Source: Muribaculum sp.
GTDB taxonomy: Bacteria; Bacteroidota; Bacteroidia; Bacteroidales; Muribaculaceae
Reading direction: 5' to 3'
Length of the DNA stretch: 64,000 nt
NCBI GenBank assembly: GCA_023664085.1
Contig: JAMPGE010000004.1
Location: 1 to 64,000 of the forward strand
Positions 7,338-15,586 of the stretch are shown here, piece by piece; position 1 is the first letter of the stretch, and each line of letters begins with the position of its first letter. The position numbers and the translations under genes are program-made. The notes beneath the pieces were generated by a model. It made no database searches, was not told where the DNA came from, and was given only the letters and a program-made list of their open reading frames with translations.

Positions 7338-7736
7338 TTAGATTTTAATTGTTATGTATGGCATACCGCCCGGAAAGCATTGCCACAGTTCGCGTTGCTT
7401 GATTGTGAACTCGACTGCTTCGATTGCAAGACCAAGACAGACAAGTTCATCGACTTTGTGATGAAAGTCAGTCCACTGTGTGGCGTTGTTGTCGATGCAC
7501 AGATTGAGAAAAGTCCACCCGCTACCGCCTGAAGCGTGAAATTCTGTCGGTGTCTGCGACAGCATCGCGATGATGTCTTCTTTGTGAGCTTCGACTTTCT
7601 GCTTGTCGAAAGCGGCAGACATATTGACACCTTTCACGACAAACGTCTTGTCGTTTGCAAGACAGTCTATGAAGACTGCTTCGACATTTTCCGATGTCAG
7701 TCGCATCGGCTCTTTCTTTGTGATTGCTGTTGTCAT
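7338..7736 (-). CDS. Conserved phage protein of unknown function
   Basis: This 132-residue protein has the pattern LSQTPTEFHASGGSGWTFLN followed by a Trp-rich helix and a C-terminal FPGGMPYI. I recognise the pattern from phages of Bacteroidetes and Firmicutes, where it is annotated as hypothetical. It overlaps the upstream gene by 4 bases. Confidence 0.65.
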   Translation of the reverse strand: MTTAITKKEPMRLTSENVEAVFIDCLANDKTFVVKGVNMSAAFDKQKVEAHKEDIIAMLSQTPTEFHASGGSGWTFLNLCIDNNATQWTDFHHKVDELVCLGLAIEAVEFTIKQRELWQCFPGGMPYITIKI

Positions 7737-8029
7737 TGTACTGTGTCGATTGGATGTTCAAGACCGTAGTTGATTGCTTCAGATGCGTATGCGACAAAGT
7801 TCAGTTCGCGTTCACGCTTTTCTTTTCGCGCCGTTCGCTTTGTGATGCTGCCGACAGACTGTTCAAGACGTTTCTTGCGCTTGTCGATGTCTGAAAGCAA
7901 CCATTCGGCACATTCACGCGATATTTCGATGCGTATCAGGTCAAGACGATGCTTGTCGCGATATTCGTCTGAAGTCAGTGTCAGATGCTCACGCACTGCG
8001 TCAAGATTGTTGATTGATACTTTCTTCAT
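7733..8029 (-). CDS. Hypothetical phage protein
   Basis: The ATG at 8029 (MKKVSINNLDAVREHLTL) gives 98 residues and limits the overlap with the upstream gene to 29 bases; a longer frame from 8131 would overlap by 131. The protein is strongly basic and helical in the middle (DKRKKRLEQSV). It may bind nucleic acid, but no domain is recognised. Confidence 0.55.
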   Translation of the reverse strand: MKKVSINNLDAVREHLTLTSDEYRDKHRLDLIRIEISRECAEWLLSDIDKRKKRLEQSVGSITKRTARKEKRERELNFVAYASEAINYGLEHPIDTVQ

Positions 8030-8315
8030 ATTCTTCTTTCGTGATTTCGTTGTTGTCGTTGTCGTAATAGTGTATGCCGTGACCGGGGCAACCGCGCTTG
8101 AAATAGTCGAAGTCAGGACATTCGTGTTCATCGCAAGCCGGCATCAGTACATGACCGAGCGCAAGATGTCGCTGAAGTTCTGCACGCACTTCTGCATCTG
8201 TCATTTTGCGACCGTCATCGTCAGTCATAAGACCTGACATTGAACGATGCTGATATTGCTTCAGAAAGCCGCGAATGTTGATTGCCATGTGTATCTTTTG
8301 AGTTGTCTTCTTCAT
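8001..8315 (-). CDS. Conserved phage protein with Cys/His cluster
   Basis: The protein is 104 residues if translation begins at 8315, or 95 from the ATG at 8288 (MAINIRGFLKQY). A cluster with CDEHECPDFDYFKRGCPGHG near residues 61-80 contains three cysteines and two histidines and may bind zinc. The N-terminal half has RGFLKQYQHRSMSGLM. The pattern is familiar from Bacteroides phages, but its function is unknown. A structured intergenic region lies just upstream. Confidence 0.6.
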   Translation of the reverse strand: MKKTTQKIHMAINIRGFLKQYQHRSMSGLMTDDDGRKMTDAEVRAELQRHLALGHVLMPACDEHECPDFDYFKRGCPGHGIHYYDNDNNEITKEEYEESINQQS

Positions 8316-8340
8316 TGTTCTGTTTTATTTGTCGGTTTTA

Positions 8341-8424
8341 GTGTCTGCGGTGCGATTTCCCGCGTTTCTTTGCGTCAGATGATAGTTTGCTTGTCTGCTT
8401 GCGCTGAAACGCGAGGAAAGACAC
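8341..8424 (-). other. Structured intergenic RNA region
   Basis: In the 118-base gap between the DnaC-like gene and the next gene, an extended inverted repeat pairs 8341-8346 with 8419-8424 and 8357-8368 with 8406-8418 (one extra base on one side). The inner arms contain CGCGTTTC/GAAACGCG. There is no T run, so it may be a processing site or a small RNA in the leftward transcript. Confidence 0.4.
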
Positions 8425-8433
8425 CGTTTTGCT

Positions 8434-9270
8434 TTATCTTCGACTTTCACCCTGAAGCGTGATGATGTTGTACGTCTTGAAGCGGTCTGTCAATCGACCG
8501 AACTCATCGCTGAAGACTTCGAGAAGTTTCTTCTGCGTCAGGTTCGTAGTCAGATGTGCAAACTTGCTTTGGTCGGGCGAATACACTGACTGTTGCCATA
8601 TTTCGTTGCGTGCGTGCAAGAAGTCACAGACGATTGTTCGCGTGTCGATACCGTAGAACGGTCTGTTTTCGACACCGATGTCATTCAGACAGACGTTGTG
8701 CGGTCTTCCCTCCCATGCTTTCGTGTCGGCTTCGTTGTAAGTGTAAAGGTCGATGTTGTTGTGCATCGTGAAGTAATTCGTCATCTGCGTGACTGATACA
8801 TTCTGAAATGCGTTCGGATTGTTCGTTGCGCGAAGATATTCAGCGAAGATTTGCATCATCAGCGTCTTGCCGGTGCCGGCCTTTCCCATGATGAGCAAGT
8901 TCTTGTGCAACTTGTAGTCTTTATCAGCGAAGACTTCTTCAGCAAGCGCACAGTTGTTGAAGTAGTACAGCAAGAAGCGAAGCACTTTGCTGTTGTGTTC
9001 ATCGACTTCGTATTTGCGATGTTGCGAAGCAAGACAGACGTTGTTCGCGATATACATCAGAAGTTGTGCGTGTGCCTGATAGACTGCTTCATTTGTCAGG
9101 TCATCGAATTTCTTCTTTGCCGTGCGCATACGCTGTGCGCACTTGTCGGCAACGAAATGTACTTTGTTCCAAGCTTCTTGTGCATCGCGCTTGCGCTTTG
9201 CTTCGACTTCTGCGATTTGTTCGTCAGTCAGACCGTCTTTGCGTGCTTGTATTTTTTCTTCTTCAGTCAT
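8434..9270 (-). CDS. DnaC-like helicase loader (AAA+ ATPase)
   Basis: The 278-residue protein has a charged helical N-terminal region and a C-terminal AAA+ core with Walker A GKAGTGKT (129-136), Walker B VCLNDIG (about 193-199) and a sensor motif HLTTNLT (about 244-250). This is the layout of DnaC/IstB-type loaders, which place the replicative helicase on phage DNA. No helicase is visible in the window, so the host DnaB may be used. The replisome-organizer gene lies directly upstream, a common pairing. CAACGCA precedes the start codon by 3 bases. Confidence 0.88.
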   Translation of the reverse strand: MTEEEKIQARKDGLTDEQIAEVEAKRKRDAQEAWNKVHFVADKCAQRMRTAKKKFDDLTNEAVYQAHAQLLMYIANNVCLASQHRKYEVDEHNSKVLRFLLYYFNNCALAEEVFADKDYKLHKNLLIMGKAGTGKTLMMQIFAEYLRATNNPNAFQNVSVTQMTNYFTMHNNIDLYTYNEADTKAWEGRPHNVCLNDIGVENRPFYGIDTRTIVCDFLHARNEIWQQSVYSPDQSKFAHLTTNLTQKKLLEVFSDEFGRLTDRFKTYNIITLQGESRR

Positions 9271-9285
9271 AATTGCGTTGAAATA

Positions 9286-10146
9286 TCAGTTCTTTGATTT
9301 GAAAGCATCAACTTCTTCTTCATAGTCATCGTCAGAAGTCGTTGTCGCTTGTGTTGCAGATTTTGCAACAGTTGAAGACTTCACTTGCGGCATTTCATCT
9401 TCCCAACGTGCCTGATACAGCCAAGTCGAAAGATTTGCGTATCGCGGTGCCCACCCTTCAGTGCGCTGCGCTTCTTCTGTGTAAGCAATCAGTCGTTCGA
9501 GTGCCGGCATCAGCAACGGCACGATTGAAGACCAATTTTTGTATTTGCGCTTGAACGCTTCAAGTTCTGTCTGAAGACCACGCTTGCGACCGGGGTACGC
9601 TTTGCGAAATTCTTCAAACAACTGTTCGAGCTTTGAAAATTCAGATTTCGCACAATGTTCTTTATTATCTATACTTCTTTTATTCTTATATTCTTCATAT
9701 TTGTTGTCATCAGCGTTGTCGGGAGCGTTGTCACCACCGTTTTCAGCACCGTTGTCAAGAACGTTGTCAGGCGTAAGCGTAATGTCTTGATATTTATTAA
9801 AGTTACATATTGTTATGAGCGTTGTCCGCTTCGGCAATGTTTCACAGTCAATTTTTATCATTTCATCAGCTTCGAGCATCTGCAAAAATTTCAAGATTGT
9901 GCGTTCGGTCGGCTTGACAGTTTTGCCGTTGTCATCTTTATATTGCCAACGGTCGCGAAGAAAACGAACCGATGCAACCAACTGACCGCGCCTGATGACA
10001 CACAGATTATTGCAAACATTTCGCTTGCTTGCATCGCGCCATTCAGCAAGCATCTGAATATCGAGCCACCACTTCAGGTATCGCGGCTGCTCCCATATCC
10101 AATGCTGCTGAATAGTCTGATATATTTTAATCCAACCTGCGGTCAT
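9286..10146 (-). CDS. Phage replisome organizer / replication initiator
   Basis: This 286-residue protein has an N-terminal winged-helix-like region (residues 1-115) beginning MTAGWIKIYQTIQQHWIWE, with VASVRFLRDRW and RTILKFLQMLEAD, as in phage replication initiation proteins. A low-complexity Asn/Asp linker (about 125-150) leads to a C-terminal helical domain (FRKAYPGRKRG) ending in an acidic tail. It would bind the phage origin and recruit the DnaC-like loader encoded 15 bases downstream. The Asn/Asp linker might overlie origin repeats, but I see no clear iterons there. Confidence 0.75.
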   Translation of the reverse strand: MTAGWIKIYQTIQQHWIWEQPRYLKWWLDIQMLAEWRDASKRNVCNNLCVIRRGQLVASVRFLRDRWQYKDDNGKTVKPTERTILKFLQMLEADEMIKIDCETLPKRTTLITICNFNKYQDITLTPDNVLDNGAENGGDNAPDNADDNKYEEYKNKRSIDNKEHCAKSEFSKLEQLFEEFRKAYPGRKRGLQTELEAFKRKYKNWSSIVPLLMPALERLIAYTEEAQRTEGWAPRYANLSTWLYQARWEDEMPQVKSSTVAKSATQATTTSDDDYEEEVDAFKSKN

Positions 10147-10161
10147 CGCGATGCTGCTGTT

Positions 10162-10797
10162 TTAGAAAAGAAAGTCACACCACAGTTCGATGAACTGCAC
10201 GCTTGCGTACAACGCTAATTCGCGGCTTTTGAAGGCGAGCCGAGAGCCGTTACTCGCGTCCGAGTACGATGATGCGTTGTACGCGTACGCATAGACGAGA
10301 CCGCCACCCGCGTACGCGTAGTGATACGAGCGGCCAACGACACGGCAACAGCGAAGTTTATCGTCTTCGTCAAGACGATTGTATTCTTCTTCAGTGTAAA
10401 GCCACAGCCACGGATAGAAGCGCGTTTCGTCTTCATCGAATGTCGGTTTCCACCCTTCGTTGAGTGCTTCAGTGATGATGCGCAACTTGAAGTATGCTGT
10501 CAGGTCGGTCATTTCTTCGATGTTACCGTTCATCTGTTCTTCGTACAGTTGCCATTGACGAACATACAGATTGTCTTCACCGAGTTCGCGAACAGCATCA
10601 GCGAACGATTTGATGCGCGTCTGTGCGTCACGCATATCTTCGATGTGTTCTGCTTCAGTGACGTATGTGTCACCGTGCGCATCGAATTTCACGGCATACA
10701 GATGCGGTTCTTTTGTTGTATCGACCACGTCAACGATTGTGCCGGTGAAGCCGAACACTTTGACTTTATCGTCAACGTCAAAATTTCTTCTTTTCAT
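10162..10797 (-). CDS. Widely conserved phage protein of unknown function
   Basis: The 211-residue product starts with a small beta-rich region (VDDKVKVFGFTGTIVDVVD) like an SH3/KOW barrel. The C-terminal part has YFKLRIITEALNEGW, YPWLWLYTEEEY, a repeated YAYA stretch and GSRLAFKSRELA. I recognise that C-terminal block as a very common phage and mobile-element protein that is usually annotated as hypothetical. It overlaps the end of the upstream 59-residue gene by 20 bases. Confidence 0.65.
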   Translation of the reverse strand: MKRRNFDVDDKVKVFGFTGTIVDVVDTTKEPHLYAVKFDAHGDTYVTEAEHIEDMRDAQTRIKSFADAVRELGEDNLYVRQWQLYEEQMNGNIEEMTDLTAYFKLRIITEALNEGWKPTFDEDETRFYPWLWLYTEEEYNRLDEDDKLRCCRVVGRSYHYAYAGGGLVYAYAYNASSYSDASNGSRLAFKSRELALYASVQFIELWCDFLF

Positions 10798-10957
10798 TGT
10801 TAATCTTCTTTAGTTTGGGTAAGATTTCGTGTTGTATTATTCTTTTTGCGTTTACCGCACGCAAACTGCGTCTGATTAGTTTCTCATCAACGCTGTCGAG
10901 AAGAAGCGGCAGACAGCGCACCAATGAAGCCACAACGTTATTCGGCACTTCTTTCAT
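10778..10957 (-). CDS. Small phage protein (59 residues)
   Basis: The frame runs from an ATG at 10957 to TGA at 10778 and encodes a basic 59-residue protein beginning MKEVPNNVVASLVRCLPLLL and ending in a lysine-rich helix. Its ATG overlaps the TGA of the metallo-hydrolase gene by one base, and it fills what would otherwise be the only sizeable gap in this part of the operon. It resembles short helical proteins I recall from Bacteroides phages. Its function is unknown. Confidence 0.55.
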   Translation of the reverse strand: MKEVPNNVVASLVRCLPLLLDSVDEKLIRRSLRAVNAKRIIQHEILPKLKKINNEKKKF

Positions 10958-11694
10958 CAGTATGGGTCTTTTGATACATCGACAGACACACCGCGTTTCG
11001 CTATCGTGACCGGCTTGCCGGTCTTCTGTTCGATGCGTTGCTTGAACTGCGCTGCATCGCTGTTGTCGTGCGACAGATGTATCAAGATGATGTTGTTGAC
11101 TGTATCAAGATTTGAAGAAAGCAAGATGCGTTCTGTTGTCTTGATTTCCATGTGTGAATGAAGCAAGCGAGGTTTCATTGCTGCCGGTGTGATGCCGTTT
11201 TCGATGTTGTAGTCAAGAATTTCGTCAGAATAGTTTGCTTCAATCATTATGTGCGACAAGTTCTGTATTCTGTATTCAAGCATCATCGTGTCTGTGACAA
11301 ACAGCATCTTTCCCATTTCTGCGTGTTCGATAACGAAACCGACACACGGCACATCATGCTCGACCGGCAAAGCGAAGACTTTGAATGTGCCGATGCGATA
11401 GCCGTGCATCGGTTCGATTTCTTTACAGAAGATGCGCTGCTTCAGTGTGTGCGCGTCAAAAACTTCTTTCAGCGCACACACACGAATTGCGCTTTTCAGA
11501 TATTCCGCGATGAATTTCGCATGGTCACCGTGCTGATGTGTCACGATAGCACCGGCAATCTTGCCAATCTTGAAGTTCAGTGCTTTCTTGACTTCGATGA
11601 GCGGAAGACCACATTCGATGACAAGCGCACAGTCAGATGCTTCAAGAATGTAACTGTTGCCTGATGATGATGAGCCAAGAACTGTCAATTTCAT
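10957..11694 (-). CDS. Metallo-beta-lactamase-fold hydrolase
   Basis: The 245-residue protein begins with the MBL-fold strand MKLTVLGSSSSGNSY and has the metal motif HQHGDH (residues 53-58). Further likely ligands are His in PVEHDVP, Asp in VTDTM and a late histidine near LHSHME. It is close in size to YycJ/PhnP-type phosphodiesterases and nucleases. In phages such a gene often lies next to RecT, as here (24 bases downstream), so it may supply a nuclease for recombination; that is inference. Confidence 0.85.
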   Translation of the reverse strand: MKLTVLGSSSSGNSYILEASDCALVIECGLPLIEVKKALNFKIGKIAGAIVTHQHGDHAKFIAEYLKSAIRVCALKEVFDAHTLKQRIFCKEIEPMHGYRIGTFKVFALPVEHDVPCVGFVIEHAEMGKMLFVTDTMMLEYRIQNLSHIMIEANYSDEILDYNIENGITPAAMKPRLLHSHMEIKTTERILLSSNLDTVNNIILIHLSHDNSDAAQFKQRIEQKTGKPVTIAKRGVSVDVSKDPY

Positions 11695-11718
11695 CGTGAA
11701 TTACTGCGTTGATGTGGG

Positions 11719-12702
11719 TTAATAGCCGGGCGTTTCTTCTTCAGTCTGCGACTGTGCCGTCTGCTGCGCGTCAGGTGCGCTTTTGGCTTGCTGTGTGACT
11801 TCGCCGGTTTCAGTGTCGATGACTTCTTCAAATTCAGTATCTGAAGCGTCAAGGTCGATTGTTTTCGCTTCTGCAAGTTGCAGTGTTTCGTCACGCGTCA
11901 GAAGTGCGTGCTGTGAAGCGTTGTCATCTGCTGCGATAGCGTTCTGCATCTTGATTGACAGATAGCCGTATTTCGACAGCACACGTCTGATGACGGTCTT
12001 CAGTGCCATGTCGTTGAAGTTGCCCTCCCAACCGACAGACTTCGACACTTCACCATTGTTCGCTTTCTTGATAAGGTCAGCGACTGTCGTTGCTTGCTTC
12101 ACGCTTGGCGAATATCGCTTTGCGTACTTCGCCATTTCTTCGACAGACATGAACAGCGTCTTGCTGTAGCCGTTCAGAAGCTCGAAGTAACAGAAGTAAC
12201 CGACAACTTTGTCTGATGTGCGCTTGCCGTCAAGTGCGATTTCGCCTGACAGACGGTTCACTGTGCGAAGTTCACCCTCATACACATAGTCTGCGTTGAT
12301 TGTCTTGTACTGACCGGTGCGCATAGCGAGTTGAATGTAACCCTTGTAGCCGGGTATGAATGTCGGTGTCGGCACTTTGACCCACTGTGTGCGACCGTTC
12401 GCGTCTGTGACTTTCTTCGTGTTGTTATACACAACGATGTACGCGAAGCCGAGCGAACGACTGATTGGCAAGTCAAGCACGGCTGCTTTCAGTGCTTCAG
12501 TCACGATTTGATTGGGGTTGCACTTCTGAAGCGAAGCATCGCCATTGTAAAGGTCGATGATGCTTGCGATGAACAAGTCTTTGTTCTCTGCGAGTGCGTT
12601 CTGAAACTGTTCTTTCACGCTGTCTGCGTTCAGAACTGCTTTCAACTTTGCGAGACCGCCACCGGCTTGTGTGGTCTGCGCGATTTGATTGTTTTCAGCC
12701 AT
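11719..12702 (-). CDS. recT: RecT family single-strand annealing recombinase
   Basis: The 327-residue protein matches RecT across residues 15-250, with NPNQIVTEALKAAVLDLPIS, FIPGYKGYIQLAMRTGQ and the region ending MALKTVIRRVLSKYGYLS. The C-terminal 70 residues are acidic and low in complexity. RecT anneals complementary single strands during phage recombination and replication. It lies between an SMC/SbcC-like ATPase gene and the MBL-fold gene, with no RecE exonuclease visible. The motif CAACGCA occurs 9 bases before its start. Confidence 0.95.
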   Translation of the reverse strand: MAENNQIAQTTQAGGGLAKLKAVLNADSVKEQFQNALAENKDLFIASIIDLYNGDASLQKCNPNQIVTEALKAAVLDLPISRSLGFAYIVVYNNTKKVTDANGRTQWVKVPTPTFIPGYKGYIQLAMRTGQYKTINADYVYEGELRTVNRLSGEIALDGKRTSDKVVGYFCYFELLNGYSKTLFMSVEEMAKYAKRYSPSVKQATTVADLIKKANNGEVSKSVGWEGNFNDMALKTVIRRVLSKYGYLSIKMQNAIAADDNASQHALLTRDETLQLAEAKTIDLDASDTEFEEVIDTETGEVTQQAKSAPDAQQTAQSQTEEETPGY

Positions 12703-12744
12703 TTTCTTTGCGTTGTTAAATGGGTTTGTGAATACTGTTATTTG

Positions 12745-14745
12745 TTATGCTTCAACGCGAAGTTTTTCATCGCGTGAAACGATTAGGTTGACGATTTGCG
12801 ACTTCATCGAAATGATGTCGTTGATGCTTTCTGCGTTGTCGATGAAGATTGGCGCACAGATGTCTTCAGACTTGCAGATTGCATTGATGATGTCAAGACC
12901 GGCTGTTATCTGTCCGGCATGATTGAGCGATGCGTAAGGCACACCGTTGATTGTCGCTTCGCACGTTTCGCTTTCTGCGCCATTGATAGCGACTTTCAGC
13001 CAACGAAAGCGAACGTACTTGAACAGGCCGTTAATGCGCTGTTCGATTGCTGCGCTGCGTGCTTTGCTGAACTCTGCGATGATGTATTCTTGGCGTTCAA
13101 GTTCTGCAAGTTCGATGTTCAGTGACTGCATTTCGCTTTCAAGTTCTTCGATGCGCTGTTGAATGTCTTTGACGTTCTTGCGTGATGCGAGCTTCGTGAT
13201 GAGTTCTTCGATTGCTGCTGTCAGCATTGCGCGACCGGTCTTCAGTTCGCTTGTGTCTTCTGTTTTGACTGCTGCTGCGTCATATCGCTTCTGTGCTTCA
13301 GCAATCTGCTGTTCGATGTTCTTCAGTTCAGTATCTTCAGCGATTGCGACTGATGCGTCAGGCTTCTGAAGCGTAACGTTGTAGTCAGCCGATGCTTCGA
13401 TGTCTGCGATTTGCTTCTTCAGTTCTTCGATGCACAGTTGTGCGTCTTCGATGCGCTTCTGATATATTGACTTGCGTTCGTTGTTGCGAAGACCACTTTC
13501 TTTGTTGCGTGCGATGCTTTCAGCGACACGCGCAAGACGTTTCTTGCGTTCTTCTTCAAAGTTCTGAAGCATCTGTGCTTCTTTCGCTTCGATGTCTGCG
13601 ACTTCAAGCGGTCTGTGACAGGTCGGGCAAACAAATTCTTCTTCGTTGAACTGAAGTTGTTCTTCGCTGATTTGCTTCTGTCGTGCGCTCAGTTCGCGCC
13701 ACTGTGCGATAAGTCGTTCACGATTGCCGTCACAGTCTTCGACTTCGCGCTGATTGTCTTCGACAGTCTTCTGCTGTGCCTGAATTTGAAACTTGATTGT
13801 TCTGATGCGCTGTTCAAGTTCTGTGCGCTTCTGCTGAACTGCGTAGTAGTCACACATCACGTCTGCTTCGATGCTGCTTCTGCGCTTGAACTGACTGTCG
13901 CGAAGACTGCTGATTTCGGTCGCGATTGCGCTGCGTGCGCTGTCTGTTGCGCGTGCTGCTTCGCTGATGTCATCGAGTTGCTTTTCTATCTGTGCGCGTG
14001 CTTCAGTCTTCTGCTTTAGTTCTTCTTCAAGCGAAGACCAATCTTCAGACTGTGCTTGTGCAAGGTCGCGCTTCTTTTCATCGATGCGACCGGGTTTGTC
14101 TATCAGTTCAGCATTGATGCGCTGCTTCTTTGCACCGATTTCTTTCTTGTATTCGACAAGTGTCTTGCCGGTGATTGTTTCAAGCAACTGTTCAAAGTCG
14201 CTGTTACCGGCTGCGACTTCAGCGTCTGTGATATTGCCGGCCATACGATGCAACATTGTCTTCTGCGCTTCTGCTTTCTGCGATGTGAACGCTGTCGGTG
14301 ACGTGATGAACTTGAAGATGTTTTCGCTGCAAATTTCAGCGATGTGTGCTTCATATTCAGACTTTGTGCAAGGCACATCGTTGAAGAAGCGTTCTTCTTT
14401 GTTGCCGTTGAACTCTTTGTCAATCTTGCCGGCACGCTTCACCCACTTTTCTGTGAAGCATCGCTTCAGACGTATTTCTTGACCGTTGACAGTGATGATT
14501 GCACTGACTTCGTGCGGCAGTTGTGGAATGATGTTGCCGTCTGCATCGAGCGTCTTCAAGTCAAATTCTTTGCGGTCACTGCTGTCTTTGCCGAACAGAA
14601 GCCACGCGAAAGCATCGAAGACTGTCGTTTTGCCTGAACCGTTGCGACCGAAGATGTTCGTCACTGACTGATTGAACGTGACAGTCAGTTCACGCACACC
14701 CTTGAAGTTTATCAGGCGCATTTCTTTGATGATGATTTCTTTCAT
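12745..14745 (-). CDS. SMC/SbcC/Rad50-like ATPase with zinc hook
   Basis: This 666-residue protein has an N-terminal ABC half with Walker A GRNGSGKT (33-40), long coiled coils, a central zinc-hook CPTC (about 374-377) and a C-terminal half with NHAGQITAGLDI and Walker B PIFIDNAESI. It is a short Rad50/SbcC-type DNA-repair ATPase. I choose the ATG at 14745 (MKEIIIKEMRL) over one at 14781, because it follows the upstream stop by 11 bases and is preceded directly by CAACGCA. No SbcD/Mre11 partner is visible; the MBL-fold protein downstream may be its nuclease. Confidence 0.9.
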   Translation of the reverse strand: MKEIIIKEMRLINFKGVRELTVTFNQSVTNIFGRNGSGKTTVFDAFAWLLFGKDSSDRKEFDLKTLDADGNIIPQLPHEVSAIITVNGQEIRLKRCFTEKWVKRAGKIDKEFNGNKEERFFNDVPCTKSEYEAHIAEICSENIFKFITSPTAFTSQKAEAQKTMLHRMAGNITDAEVAAGNSDFEQLLETITGKTLVEYKKEIGAKKQRINAELIDKPGRIDEKKRDLAQAQSEDWSSLEEELKQKTEARAQIEKQLDDISEAARATDSARSAIATEISSLRDSQFKRRSSIEADVMCDYYAVQQKRTELEQRIRTIKFQIQAQQKTVEDNQREVEDCDGNRERLIAQWRELSARQKQISEEQLQFNEEEFVCPTCHRPLEVADIEAKEAQMLQNFEEERKKRLARVAESIARNKESGLRNNERKSIYQKRIEDAQLCIEELKKQIADIEASADYNVTLQKPDASVAIAEDTELKNIEQQIAEAQKRYDAAAVKTEDTSELKTGRAMLTAAIEELITKLASRKNVKDIQQRIEELESEMQSLNIELAELERQEYIIAEFSKARSAAIEQRINGLFKYVRFRWLKVAINGAESETCEATINGVPYASLNHAGQITAGLDIINAICKSEDICAPIFIDNAESINDIISMKSQIVNLIVSRDEKLRVEA

Positions 14746-14756
14746 TGCGTTGTATT

Positions 14757-15041
14757 TTATTTCATTCTGCGCGTTACGCAATAAGTTGCTGCTTGTGATG
14801 CGAGTTCGTCACGCGATGCTGTGCGGTTCTGAAGTTTCCACGCTTCGATTTCTTCGCGCTTGAAGAACAGCGCACCGTTCTGTTTGTAACTTGGAATTAC
14901 TTGGTCGTTAGCCATGTGTCGCACGCGACTTTCACTGACACCGAGGTCAAGCGCGAGGTCTGCAACCGACCAAACTGATTTCATATACGTTCTGACTGTC
15001 TGCTTGATTTCAGCAAACATCGCTTTCAGTTCATCATTCAT
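14757..15041 (-). CDS. Excisionase-like helix-turn-helix protein
   Basis: This 94-residue protein has a MerR/HTH_17-type winged helix: WSVADLALDLGVSESRVRHM followed by a wing and FFKREEIEAWK (residues 24-69). This is the domain of Xis/excisionase and related DNA-binding proteins. It sits early in the leftward operon, where it may regulate early transcription or excision. It overlaps the membrane protein gene upstream by 4 bases. Confidence 0.75.
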   Translation of the reverse strand: MNDELKAMFAEIKQTVRTYMKSVWSVADLALDLGVSESRVRHMANDQVIPSYKQNGALFFKREEIEAWKLQNRTASRDELASQAATYCVTRRMK

Positions 15042-15280
15042 TTCTTGTCTGCTTTGCGAGCTTCGCGAAGTTCTTCAAGCGATGCGCGAAGCATCAGTTT
15101 ATAACCGACATAAGCCATTGCACTGAACAGCGCGACAAAGATGAAGTCTGTCTGCTGTATCATACAGCGTATTGCATAGGATACACCGAAAAGTATCACA
15201 CAGCACGAAAAGATGACTTGCGCCCACAGATAAGCACGCACTGTTTTGTAAAAGATTTTGTCGATAGTCGCTTCTTTCAT
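15038..15280 (-). CDS. Small two-pass membrane protein
   Basis: The 80-residue product has two hydrophobic segments (about residues 14-38 and 44-62) with charged ends, consistent with an inner-membrane hairpin. No family is recognised. It overlaps both neighbouring HTH genes by 4 bases. Confidence 0.6.
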   Translation of the reverse strand: MKEATIDKIFYKTVRAYLWAQVIFSCCVILFGVSYAIRCMIQQTDFIFVALFSAMAYVGYKLMLRASLEELREARKADKK

Positions 15281-15531
15281 AGTTCTTCTTCGTTTGCGTC
15301 ATCGAAATGACCGGGTGAAAATAATTTGTCTTCAGGCATCTGATAGTGTGCTGCAAGTAGTGCCATAGATGCTTTGTTCGGCTTCTGCTTACCTGACACC
15401 CACGCTCTTGCAGTCGCGACAGATGCACGACCGGCTGCTGCCATTTCTGCAAGTTGCGCTTGTGCCGGTGTAAGTGCTTCAAGCGCATCGTCATAGCGCA
15501 CGTCAAGCGGTTTCTTTCTGTTTTTTGTCAT
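15277..15531 (-). CDS. Cro-like helix-turn-helix protein
   Basis: The 84-residue protein has a helix-turn-helix-like stretch around residues 28-70, with MAAAGRASVATARAWVSGKQ followed by LAAHYQMPEDKLF. I choose the ATG at 15531 (MTKNRKKPLDV); the longer frame from 15576 passes through the hairpin at 15547-15578. As an early leftward gene facing the repressor, a Cro-type role is plausible. It overlaps the membrane protein gene by 4 bases. Confidence 0.65.
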   Translation of the reverse strand: MTKNRKKPLDVRYDDALEALTPAQAQLAEMAAAGRASVATARAWVSGKQKPNKASMALLAAHYQMPEDKLFSPGHFDDANEEEL

Positions 15532-15546
15532 GTATCTGATGTTTGT

Positions 15547-15578
15547 GTGTGGGCGATGCGCTGCGACACCGCCCACGC
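15547..15578 (-). other. Hairpin between the first two early leftward genes
   Basis: A stem of 7 perfect pairs (15549-15555 with 15570-15576), extendable by a wobble pair and one more, encloses a 14-base loop, 16 bases before the Cro-like start. The minus strand contains GTGGGCGGTG, as in the hairpin at 5572-5608. No T run follows. Confidence 0.45.
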
Positions 15579-15586
15579 GGTTCGAT

